12,282 bases of DNA from DATJQF01 sp035505995 (GTDB taxonomy: Bacteria; Bacteroidota; Bacteroidia; Bacteroidales; FEN-979), in contig DATJQF010000195.1 of NCBI GenBank assembly GCA_035505995.1, positions 1-12,282 of the forward strand, written 5' to 3'. Positions 1 to 7,332 of the stretch are shown here, piece by piece (within the stretch, counting starts at the first letter, position 1; each line of letters starts with the position of its first letter). The notes beneath the pieces are model-generated. The model searched no databases. It was not told the origin of the DNA and saw only the letters and a program-made list of their open reading frames with translations. The position numbers and the translations under genes were made by a program.

Positions 1-2
1 AT

Positions 3-377
3 AACCTGGGGGATTACATGAAGATCAAAACCCGCTCCCCGAAACTGATGCTGAAAAGCTATCTGACCGGGCTGTCCGACACGACCGTCACGATCGGGAA
101 CAAGCATACCGTCAGGCTGGATAATATCGGCGTGGTTTACAAGGAGTACGGTTTCCCCAAACGGCTGGGCAGCAACCTGTGGCTGGCGGGAGGGATTTTC
201 TTCGTGGCGACGACCGTCAACAACCTGCTCACCCACCAACAGGTGTTCACGCCGACCAACCTGATCATTACCGGGTCCATCCTGGCAGCGGGGACCATCT
301 GCATCATTTTTTCCGAGAATGCCATGCATATCGGTCTGCACTGGAAGATCAAAGTGCTGGACATCCCTCATCTCTGA
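3..377 (+). CDS. Small two-helix membrane protein, 3' part (5' end outside window)
   Basis: I do not recognise a named family. The reading frame is open to the left edge, and the residues just before the first ATG (position 18, reading NLGDY) look like ordinary protein continuing into a beta strand, so the true start is probably outside the window. Counting from that ATG, residues 1-45 are strand-rich (the YLTGLSDTTVTIG stretch resembles a small beta barrel). Hydrophobic segments follow at about 53-71 and 81-98, with a short basic tail after them. This suggests a soluble or periplasmic beta domain followed by two membrane helices. A start at position 18 remains possible because GGGGGA lies just upstream. 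It ends 5 bases before the 3' end of the opposing lpxK. Function unknown. Confidence 0.6.
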   Translation, partial: NLGDYMKIKTRSPKLMLKSYLTGLSDTTVTIGNKHTVRLDNIGVVYKEYGFPKRLGSNLWLAGGIFFVATTVNNLLTHQQVFTPTNLIITGSILAAGTICIIFSENAMHIGLHWKIKVLDIPHL

Positions 378-382
378 CGATC

Positions 383-1495
383 CTATTCTTCCGGGATATC
401 TTCTTCCGGATGATCGGCGGGAGGTGGTACCGGATGGGGTCTCCGGTGTTTCTCCATATAATCGAGGATGATCTGGTCGAAGGCGGGCTGATCGTTCCCG
501 TGGAACCGGATCTCGATGGGGACGAAAAACAGCGGGAGGTTCCGGAACACGGTTGCAGCTTCCGGTGTTTTCAGCCGCATGGCATCCTTTTCCGTGGTCA
601 CCAGGATCTTCTTATGCCCCGGAAGGTCTTCAAACTGCTTTTTCAGGGATTCAAAATCCTTCAGGGTATAGTGGTGATGATCGGGGTACCGGACCACGAT
701 CAGGTCACGGCATAAGCGCTCCAGGTGCTCTTTCAGAGGATAGTCCTGCGCGATGCCGGTAAAGAGCAGGATATAAGCCGGCCGGGTGGCAAAGCAGGGA
801 TCCGTGAAATCGAACACGGGTAACGGGTCGCCATACTGGATATAGGAGAAAAAGACCTGCTGACGCGGGAGCGGGTTCACCTTCTCCAGCAGCCTTCTTC
901 GGGTGATGGGAGAAAGGATCTTCGGGGTCTTGGTCACGATGATGAGATCCGCTCTCCTGGCCCCGATCGGAAATTCGCGCAGCCGTCCGGAAGGCACGAC
1001 GCGGTCTTCGAAATAGGGATTAAGATAATCGGTAAGCAGGACCGACAGGCCGGGCTTCACCCAGCGGTGCTGGAAGGCATCGTCCAGCAGGATCACATCG
1101 GGTCCCGGTATCTTTTCCAGGAGTTTCCGGATCCCTCTGGCACGGTTCTCATCTACTGCCACCCGGATATTGCCGAATTTCTTCAGGTACTGCAGGGGTT
1201 CGTCCCCGATATACCGGGCATTGGTCCGGCGGCTGGCCAGGATAAAACCGCGGGTTTCCCTGCCATAGCCCCGGCTGAGCGTCGAAACATAATACCGGTC
1301 CCGCAGGAGCCGGATCAGGTATTCGGTATGGGGAGTCTTGCCGGTACCTCCCAGGGAAAGGTTGCCGACACTGATCACGGGGATATCGAAACGGCGCGAT
1401 GGGAACAGCCCGGTATCAAACAGAAAATTCCTCATCATCATGAGGGATCCATACAGCCAGGAAAAAGGTAAAAGGAGGAAGGTGATGATTCCCAT
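383..1495 (-). CDS. lpxK: Tetraacyldisaccharide 4'-kinase LpxK (lipid A biosynthesis)
   Basis: LpxK uses ATP to phosphorylate the 4' position of the tetraacyl disaccharide 1-phosphate at the inner membrane, giving lipid IVA. The 370-residue product has a hydrophobic N-terminal anchor (about 3-25) and a P-loop GNLSLGGTGKTP at 44-55. It also has the family motifs GDEP (97-100), DDAFQHR (138-144), PSGRLRE (168-174), RADLIIVTK (181-189), PDHHHYT (271-277) and TTEKDAMRL (300-308). This is a complete set for the family. The length is slightly above the usual because of a proline- and acid-rich tail (about 351-370) that looks dispensable. The ATG at 1495 has AGGAG at 1500-1504 on the same strand, which supports this start. 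The response-regulator gene lies 111 bases upstream on the same strand. Annotation is secure. Confidence 0.96.
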   Translation of the reverse strand: MGIITFLLLPFSWLYGSLMMMRNFLFDTGLFPSRRFDIPVISVGNLSLGGTGKTPHTEYLIRLLRDRYYVSTLSRGYGRETRGFILASRRTNARYIGDEPLQYLKKFGNIRVAVDENRARGIRKLLEKIPGPDVILLDDAFQHRWVKPGLSVLLTDYLNPYFEDRVVPSGRLREFPIGARRADLIIVTKTPKILSPITRRRLLEKVNPLPRQQVFFSYIQYGDPLPVFDFTDPCFATRPAYILLFTGIAQDYPLKEHLERLCRDLIVVRYPDHHHYTLKDFESLKKQFEDLPGHKKILVTTEKDAMRLKTPEAATVFRNLPLFFVPIEIRFHGNDQPAFDQIILDYMEKHRRPHPVPPPADHPEEDIPEE

Positions 1496-1606
1496 TTGGC
1501 TCCTGATCAGACAGGCTAAAATAAGAAAATCCCCCGTTTCCGACGGAATAATATTGCGCTGAATGGAAAGAAAAAGAAGATTGTTTTACAGGAAGCGGGA
1601 CCCGGC

Positions 1607-1996
1607 TCAGAATACCTCTTTCTGCAGGAAGTTCAGGTTCTTGATCAATTCCCGGATGCCTGCGTCACCCTTGTTGGTGGTCAGGATGTAATCGTCGGCG
1701 CCGGCTGTAATCAGCTTCGAGGCAAGGGATTCATCCCCGGATGAGGAATAGAAAATCATCCGGATCGAGGGATTGAAATCCTTCACCCAGCGCAGAAATC
1801 CTGAGCTGTCCATTTTGCCGGCCAGCGTGTCTGAAATGATGAAGTCGGGAATCATGCCTTTGCTGATGGCAACCGTGCAATCCTCGGCGCTACCGAATAC
1901 GCGGACATCCTGGAAACGGTTCGCCTGGAGATGGTATTTGACAAGGTTTCCGTGATAGGCATTCTTCTCAACGATAAATATGACCGGGGTTTTCAT
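1607..1996 (-). CDS. Stand-alone response-regulator receiver domain, partly degenerate
   Basis: The 129-residue product is a single CheY-like receiver with no output domain. VIFIVEKN (5-12) is beta 1, IISD (53-56) carries the likely phospho-acceptor Asp56, IFYSSSG (81-87) carries the switch Ser, and GADDYI (99-104) is beta 5. Two conserved positions are changed. The acidic pair after beta 1 reads Glu10-Lys11, so the second acid is lost, and the Lys expected after GADDYI is Thr106. I chose the ATG at 1996 because it puts beta 1 at the N-terminus as in the family. An in-frame ATG at 2095 would add 33 residues without receiver character and is possible but less likely. No histidine kinase is nearby. 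Receivers of this kind are common in Bacteroidota; the partner and output are unknown. Confidence 0.85.
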   Translation of the reverse strand: MKTPVIFIVEKNAYHGNLVKYHLQANRFQDVRVFGSAEDCTVAISKGMIPDFIISDTLAGKMDSSGFLRWVKDFNPSIRMIFYSSSGDESLASKLITAGADDYILTTNKGDAGIRELIKNLNFLQKEVF

Positions 1997-2127
1997 AGCA
2001 TGATGATTTAGAAGGTCAGATTTCACCGGCAAATTTTGGCAATTTTGTCTCGTGAATTCATGCCGGACCGGAAAACTTATAAACAAGATTTTCAACAGCC
2101 GGAAAACCGCGGTTCTGAAGGTTTTCG

Positions 2128-2135
2128 TATTTTTG
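2128..2135 (+). promoter_or_regulatory. Possible Bacteroidota -7 box upstream of the Nif3 gene
   Basis: TATTTTTG matches the Bacteroidota -7 consensus TAnnTTTG and lies 28 bases before the ATG at 2164. No convincing TTTG -33 box sits at the expected distance, so this is a weak call made on position and one box only. It would drive the Nif3/zinc-ribbon/TPR operon from the divergent gap 1997-2163. Confidence 0.3.
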
Positions 2136-2163
2136 GAGAACAGGGAGCCATAAATCTAACAGA

Positions 2164-3258
2164 ATGAAGATCAAAGAAATTATTACCCATCTGGAGCAGC
2201 TGTTCCCGGTTTCCTACCAGGAGGAATATGACAATTCGGGGTTGCAGGTGGGAGACCCCCTGCAGGAAGCCACCGGGGCCCTTCTTACCCTGGATCTTAC
2301 GGAAGAGGTGCTGCAGGAAGCGGTCTCACGGGGCTGTAACCTGGTTATTTCCCACCATCCGCTGATCTTCAGGGGGATAAAGAGCCTTTCGGGGGATCAC
2401 CCTGTCCAACGGATGATTGTCGGCGCCGTCCGGGAAGGGCTGGTCATATATTCCATCCATACCAACCTGGATAATTCCCTGAACGGGCTGAATGCCTTCC
2501 TGGGAAGGAAACTGGGGCTTTCCGGGATCTCTCTGCTCAGGCCGGCCTCCGGACAGCTCGCCAAGCTGGTGACCTTCTGCCCGGTGAAATATGAGGATAA
2601 GGTCAGGAACGCACTGTTTGAGGCCGGGGCGGGCCATATCGGCAATTATGATGCTTGCAGCTTCAATGTGGCGGGCAAAGGCACTTTCCGGGCATCCGCG
2701 CAGGCAAATCCGTTTGTCGGGGAAAAGAATGTGCTCCATGAGGAGCCGGAAACCCGCATCGAAGTGATCTTTCCCGCCTTCCTGGCGGATCGCCTGGTAA
2801 AAGCGCTTAAAGAGCACCATCCATACGAAGAGGTCGCGTATGATATTTATCCTCTCCTTAATGAGAACCCGGTAGCCGGAAGCGGGATCCTGGGGAAACT
2901 GGAAAATGCCATGGATGAAAACACCTTCCTGGAAACGGTCAAAACCCTGCTGGGCATTTCCTGCCTGAGGCATTCTGCACTGAGCGGAAGGATGGTGAGC
3001 CATGTGGCCCTTTGCACCGGTTCGGGCGCTTTCCTGATCCCGGATGCGATCCGGCAGGGAGCCGAAGCATTTCTCACTGCCGATCTGAAATACCACGATT
3101 TCATGGAAGGGTCCGGGAGGTTATTGCTTACGGATATCGGTCATTTCGAGAGTGAAAGGTACTCGGTCGAACTGCTGGATGCGGTATTGAAGGAAAAATT
3201 TCCTACCTTTGCATCCCTGATTTCGGGATCTTTGATAAATCCGGTTAAATATTTATAA
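2164..3258 (+). CDS. Nif3-like dinuclear metal-centre protein with PII-like insert (YqfO/YbgI family)
   Basis: Nif3/DUF34 family member of 364 residues, often labelled 'GTP cyclohydrolase 1 type 2 homolog'. Family structures show a hexameric toroid with a dinuclear metal site; the physiological reaction is not settled. The N-terminal half has EEYDNSGLQVGD (20-31), SHHP (63-66) and HTNLD (99-103). The C-terminal half has TADLKYHD (305-312) and DIGHFESE (324-331). By analogy with E. coli YbgI the metal ligands would be His64, His65, Asp103, His327 and Glu331, all present. The insert at about 133-232 is the PII/CutA-like domain found in the long (YqfO-type) members, so the length is normal for that subgroup. 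The zinc-ribbon gene starts 11 bases after its stop, which indicates one operon. A divergent gap of 167 bases upstream holds the promoter. Confidence 0.94.
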   Translation: MKIKEIITHLEQLFPVSYQEEYDNSGLQVGDPLQEATGALLTLDLTEEVLQEAVSRGCNLVISHHPLIFRGIKSLSGDHPVQRMIVGAVREGLVIYSIHTNLDNSLNGLNAFLGRKLGLSGISLLRPASGQLAKLVTFCPVKYEDKVRNALFEAGAGHIGNYDACSFNVAGKGTFRASAQANPFVGEKNVLHEEPETRIEVIFPAFLADRLVKALKEHHPYEEVAYDIYPLLNENPVAGSGILGKLENAMDENTFLETVKTLLGISCLRHSALSGRMVSHVALCTGSGAFLIPDAIRQGAEAFLTADLKYHDFMEGSGRLLLTDIGHFESERYSVELLDAVLKEKFPTFASLISGSLINPVKYL

Positions 3259-3269
3259 ACAAATCGATT

Positions 3270-4283
3270 ATGGCCAAAACGACAAAAGAGCCGATTGCCA
3301 CCTCAAAACCTTCCAAGCTTCTGAAAAAGAAAGAAGAAGAACCGGTGAAGAAAGACGAGAAGAAGCCGGCAAAAAAAGTAGAGCCTGTTAAAAAAGCATC
3401 CGCCTCCAAGACTGCGGAGAAAGTAACCTCCAAATCGAAAGAGAAGCCGAAGGAGAAAGTGACCTCCAAAGAAAAGGAGCACCCCAAAAGCAAGGAAAAG
3501 GAACCCGTAAAGAAAAAAGCGGGTAAGCCTGAACCGGAAGAGGTCGGGGAAGTCTCGATTGAAAAGAAGCTGATCGCCTTGTACAGCCTGCAGCAGATCG
3601 ACTCGCAGGTGGATAAGATCCGCATCATCCGCGGAGAGCTGCCCCTGGAGGTCCAGGACCTTGAAGATGAAATAGCCGGGCTGGAAACGAGGATCAACAA
3701 CTATATCGAGGAAACCCATGCTTTTGAGAAGGTGATCCAGGAAAAGAAGCAGGCCATCAAGGAAAGCCATGCGCTGATCAAAAAATACGAGGAACAGCAG
3801 AAAAATGTACGGAACAACCGGGAATACGACTCCCTCTCCAAGGAGATCGAGTACCAGAACCTGGAGATCCAGCTTTCGGAAAAGCATATCCGGGAGAACC
3901 AGCAGGCTGCCGAGCTGAAAAAGGCGGAGATCGAGCAATACCAGAAGGAGCTGAAGGACCGGAAGAACGACCTGGATATTAAAAAGAACGAGCTGGATGA
4001 TATCGTTGCCGAAACGGAAAAAGAGGAAAACGAGCTGATCAAAAAATCGGGACAGAACCGCAAAGTGATAGAAGAGCGACTGATCACAGCCTACACCCGG
4101 ATCCGGAAAAATGCGAGGAACGGCCTGGCGGTGGTCAAGATCGAACGGGACGCCTGCGGGGGATGTTTTAATAAAATACCTCCCCAGCACCAGCTGGATA
4201 TCCGGATGCATAAGAAGATCATCGTGTGCGAATATTGCGGCAGGATCCTGGTGGATGAGGGAATTGCCAGCATGTTTAATTGA
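3270..4283 (+). CDS. Coiled-coil C4-type zinc-ribbon protein with lysine-rich N-terminal tail
   Basis: The 337-residue product has three parts. Residues 1-90 are low complexity and about one third lysine (31 of 90 by my count) with Pro, Ser and Glu, resembling a histone H1-like tail. Residues about 95-285 form a long heptad-rich helical coiled coil containing a KNVRNNREYDSL stretch typical of the family. The C-terminus is a four-cysteine zinc ribbon with ligands Cys296, Cys299, Cys320 and Cys323. This matches the zf-RING_7/DUF164 (CT398-like) family. Members are thought to act as nucleic-acid or protein adaptors, but the function is not established. The tail suggests binding to RNA, DNA or another polyanion (inference). 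Pairing with a Nif3 gene is a recurring arrangement in Bacteroidota. Its stop TGA shares its last base with the ATG of the TPR gene, so translation is probably coupled. Confidence 0.93.
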   Translation: MAKTTKEPIATSKPSKLLKKKEEEPVKKDEKKPAKKVEPVKKASASKTAEKVTSKSKEKPKEKVTSKEKEHPKSKEKEPVKKKAGKPEPEEVGEVSIEKKLIALYSLQQIDSQVDKIRIIRGELPLEVQDLEDEIAGLETRINNYIEETHAFEKVIQEKKQAIKESHALIKKYEEQQKNVRNNREYDSLSKEIEYQNLEIQLSEKHIRENQQAAELKKAEIEQYQKELKDRKNDLDIKKNELDDIVAETEKEENELIKKSGQNRKVIEERLITAYTRIRKNARNGLAVVKIERDACGGCFNKIPPQHQLDIRMHKKIIVCEYCGRILVDEGIASMFN

Positions 4284-5827
4284 TGCCTTTTATTTTCAGC
4301 TTCAGGAAAGCATATGGCAGGATCGCACGGGTCCTGGGATATGCTTTCTTTATTTTTCCCCTGGCGGGTTCCGGCCAGTTCACCTTCGACGCAAATTGCC
4401 TGAATGCCTACCGTTCGGTGCTTTCCCTGAAGTTTGCCGAAGCTAAAGAATTCCTCGGGGAGGAGCGGAGAGCCGACCCTTCCAACCTGGTCCCTGTTTA
4501 CCTGGAAGATTACATGGATTTTCTGACGGTCTTCATCGGGCAGGAGAAGGAGGCATTTGAGAGATACCGGGGATCCCATGAAAAAAGGGTGGATGCCGTA
4601 AAAGCGGGATCAGCGGATTCCCCCTATTACGGGTTCTGCCTGGGCACCATGAGGCTGCAGTTTGCTGTGGCCCGGATGCAGTTCGGGGAATCGCGGTCGG
4701 CGGTATTCGATCTCTCTAAGGCTTACCGCGATTTTCAATCTGCCGAATATGCCTATCCCCGATTCCTGCCCGTTAAGACCGGACTCGGCTTCGTGCATAT
4801 CCTGGCGGGACTGGCCGGGGATTCTTACGGATGGCTGCTCCGGCTGGCCGGGTTCAGCGGAACGGTTGAAGAGGGAATGCAGGAGATCACCGGGGTCGCT
4901 GATTACCGGGGTCCGGATGAGCTCGAGGGGATCCCGGGTACCGAAGCGCTCTTTTTCCTTTCCATGGCCAGTGCCTTCCTGGGCTCCGACAAGACGCTAT
5001 CGGCGGAGGTGATAAAAAGATTTGAAAACCGGCCGGGACCGTTCCCTCCGGCCGGCAATCCCCTGGTGATCTTTGCGGAAAGCACTGTTTACCTGAAGAA
5101 TGGCATGAACGACGCTGCCCTGGCGACTCTGAAAGGGTATGTATACCGGCCCGGAGAGTTCCCCTTTTATTACCTCGATTTTCTCACCGGCAAGGCATTG
5201 CTGAACAAGCTGGACCCGGGGGCCGACCGCTATTTCATCCGTTTCCTGAAAAATTTCAGGGGAATCAACTATATCCGGTCGGCTTACCAGAAGCTGGCCT
5301 GGACCTGCCTGTTGGCGGGCGACACCGTTAAATACCGGGAGTATACGAAAAAGATCCTGACCCGCGGCGGTTCTCTTTTTGACACGGATGTCCAGGCCTT
5401 GCGGGAGGCGGAGTCGGATTTTATCCCGAATGTGGTTCTGTTGAAAGCCCGGCTGCTGTCGGACGGCGGCTATTATGACCGGGCGCTGGACCTTCTCCTG
5501 GGCAACCGGCTCAGCTCCTTTGTGGCCAGCCAAAAGGACCTGGTGGAATACCACTACCGGCTGGGAAGGATCTACCAGGGATTGGGTTCGGACGACCACG
5601 CCCTGCGCTGCTTCGGGGAAACGATCCGCCTGGGGAAAGGGCTGCCCTGGTACTTTGCAGCGAACGCGGCCTTGCAGTCCGGCCTGATCGAGGAGCAGCG
5701 GGGTGCCTTCCGCGAGGCGGAACAATATTATTCGATGGTGCTTTCCATGAATTACTCCGAATACAAAACCGGCCTTGACCAGAAGGCCAGGGCCGGCTTA
5801 AAAAGGGTCAAAAAGCATCTCGGTTAA
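4283..5827 (+). CDS. Exported tetratricopeptide-repeat protein
   Basis: The product has 514 residues. The basic start (FRKAYGRIAR) followed by a hydrophobic stretch at about 17-29 (VLGYAFFIFPLAG) reads as a signal peptide or N-terminal anchor, so the bulk is probably periplasmic. The rest is alpha-helical repeat protein. The clearest TPR units are near 420-451 (YRLGRIYQGLGSDDHALRCF) and 455-488 (LIEEQRGAFREAEQYYSMVL). Earlier repeats are divergent. I see no catalytic motif, so it is likely a scaffold; its partner is unknown. I chose the ATG at 4283, which overlaps the zinc-ribbon stop by one base. The TTG at 4280 is in frame but offers nothing better. The 3' end overlaps the opposing FadL-like gene by 4 bases. 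Confidence 0.88.
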   Translation: MPFIFSFRKAYGRIARVLGYAFFIFPLAGSGQFTFDANCLNAYRSVLSLKFAEAKEFLGEERRADPSNLVPVYLEDYMDFLTVFIGQEKEAFERYRGSHEKRVDAVKAGSADSPYYGFCLGTMRLQFAVARMQFGESRSAVFDLSKAYRDFQSAEYAYPRFLPVKTGLGFVHILAGLAGDSYGWLLRLAGFSGTVEEGMQEITGVADYRGPDELEGIPGTEALFFLSMASAFLGSDKTLSAEVIKRFENRPGPFPPAGNPLVIFAESTVYLKNGMNDAALATLKGYVYRPGEFPFYYLDFLTGKALLNKLDPGADRYFIRFLKNFRGINYIRSAYQKLAWTCLLAGDTVKYREYTKKILTRGGSLFDTDVQALREAESDFIPNVVLLKARLLSDGGYYDRALDLLLGNRLSSFVASQKDLVEYHYRLGRIYQGLGSDDHALRCFGETIRLGKGLPWYFAANAALQSGLIEEQRGAFREAEQYYSMVLSMNYSEYKTGLDQKARAGLKRVKKHLG

Positions 5828-7284
5828 AATCTCACGCCCCAGGTCATCACCACCGAGTTGCTGTATAGTTTATTGTAGGAGGGGTTCACCAGTTCGGGAT
5901 TGTACAGGTAGTAGTCTTCTGTGGTGCGTGTCCAGACATAAGTGAGATCCCCGTAAAAATGCTTGCCCCGGTATCCGAACCCGCCGGATGCCAGCAGCCG
6001 TTCCCCGTCATTGATATCGTTCTTATAAGGGCTGCCGTAATACCCGAATCCGCCCCGCACCCGGAAATCCCAGATCCTCCATTCGGTCCCGAACCGGAGG
6101 TTTAACGGGCTTTTATAGCTGTCTTTGATGTCCTGGTTCGTCGCATCAAAGCTATCCTGTGCATGGAACCTTGCCTGGTTGTAATTATCATATTCGTACT
6201 CGGCGCTGATCAGCCCGTAAGGGCCAATGATAAAGGCAAGGCTTCCGATCGCCCGGAACGGGGTGGTCAGGGCATAGTTATAATTCCCGGCCGGTGAATA
6301 CTGAGTGTTGTTCCAGGAATTATTTTCAAATTCGGCATACATGTTCGAGCTCCAGGCATCCCGCATCATCCCATAGAAGGTGGGTGTATGGATCGCCGCC
6401 CCGATGCGGATCCAGTTGGCCGGCCGGTAGATCAGGCCCGCTTTGAAATTGACCCCGACGCCGTGGGTTTCCAGCACCTGCTCATAGGAAAGGTACTGGA
6501 AATACTGGATCGTCGGATCGGTCTTCGCTTCACTGTAGATGGAATGCTCATAATAGCGCAGGTACGGGATCCCGATCGTCGCCCCGAAATACAGCTTGTC
6601 GTTATAGTTTGCACCGAAAGCAAACTCGAATTCATTCATCGATCCGTACGTAGTGATGGATTTCTCCTGCATCACTCCACCGTGATAGGCGTCATTCATG
6701 TATTGATTATGGAGGGTGTCATAAAAGATCAGGTTCGCATTATAGGCCAGTGCGATATCAAACGGGTACTGGTTGTTGATCTGATCGGGGGTGATCCCGG
6801 GCTGGCTGTTCAGGACATTCACGTAATCCGTCAGCATCGAGCTGGTGTTGTTTTGTCCCTGGATATAGATCCGGTTATTGAAGTCATTCTGCCGGTTAAT
6901 GCCGAATGCGAAATTCAGGTACTTGATCCCCCCGGTCCTGTGCCGCTTGTCCATGGGAATTGAAAACACGAATCCAAGGTCGCCCAGTCCGAAGCTGACT
7001 TTATGATCATTGGCGGTGGTGCCATTGTAATCCGATTGCGACATGCCGATCCAGATATTCGGTGTGATAGAGATCTCCGAGCTTTTGAAGATCCCCAGTC
7101 CGCCGGGATTGGTGGCGATGACCGAGAAATCACCGCCGACGGCTCCCATCGCTCCTGCCAGTCCCTGGAACCGGGCAGATCCGCCGTAAAAGATCCGGGA
7201 ATAGCGCAGCGCGTCGGAGGCATTCTGGGAAATCGCCGGGACCGAAAGTATGCATATCGTCAGGAAGAAAAACAGTTTTTTCAT
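5824..7284 (-). CDS. FadL/OmpP1-like outer membrane beta-barrel protein
   Basis: The 486-residue product has a clear signal peptide (MKKLFFFLTICILSVPAIS, cleavage near residue 19/20). After it comes the hallmark of Bacteroidota OmpP1/FadL/TodX-like proteins: GSARFQGLAGAMGAVGGDFS (35-54) followed by NPGGLGIFKS (59-68), corresponding to the N-terminal hatch region. The remainder alternates in aromatic-rich amphipathic strands and ends in Phe486 (VVMTWGVRF), as outer membrane barrels do. FadL-family barrels import hydrophobic compounds such as long-chain fatty acids; the substrate here cannot be told, and relatives are sometimes mislabelled 'hemin receptor'. The lipoprotein gene lies 48 bases upstream on the same strand, probably in one transcript. 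The stop codon overlaps that of the TPR gene. Confidence 0.9.
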   Translation of the reverse strand: MKKLFFFLTICILSVPAISQNASDALRYSRIFYGGSARFQGLAGAMGAVGGDFSVIATNPGGLGIFKSSEISITPNIWIGMSQSDYNGTTANDHKVSFGLGDLGFVFSIPMDKRHRTGGIKYLNFAFGINRQNDFNNRIYIQGQNNTSSMLTDYVNVLNSQPGITPDQINNQYPFDIALAYNANLIFYDTLHNQYMNDAYHGGVMQEKSITTYGSMNEFEFAFGANYNDKLYFGATIGIPYLRYYEHSIYSEAKTDPTIQYFQYLSYEQVLETHGVGVNFKAGLIYRPANWIRIGAAIHTPTFYGMMRDAWSSNMYAEFENNSWNNTQYSPAGNYNYALTTPFRAIGSLAFIIGPYGLISAEYEYDNYNQARFHAQDSFDATNQDIKDSYKSPLNLRFGTEWRIWDFRVRGGFGYYGSPYKNDINDGERLLASGGFGYRGKHFYGDLTYVWTRTTEDYYLYNPELVNPSYNKLYSNSVVMTWGVRF

Positions 7285-7332
7285 AGTTCAGGGTATATTG
7301 AGATGAAACAAAACCTGCAGGAAACAAGGGGT

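Noticed and set aside
1548..1606. Small palindrome (CGGGACCCG) just after the receiver stop as a terminator
   Set aside because: The stem is very short and no U-tract follows on the relevant strand.
1997..2095. 33-residue N-terminal extension of the receiver from an ATG at 2095
   Set aside because: It precedes beta 1 of the receiver and has no receiver or signal-peptide character. Not excluded, only less likely.
2326..3096. - strand frame of 256 codons opposite the Nif3 gene
   Set aside because: The + strand frame carries all Nif3 metal-ligand motifs; the antisense frame has none.
3303..4211. Long - strand frame opposite the zinc-ribbon gene
   Set aside because: Its Leu/Phe-rich product is the mirror of the Lys/Glu-rich coiled coil and has no start signal or family resemblance.
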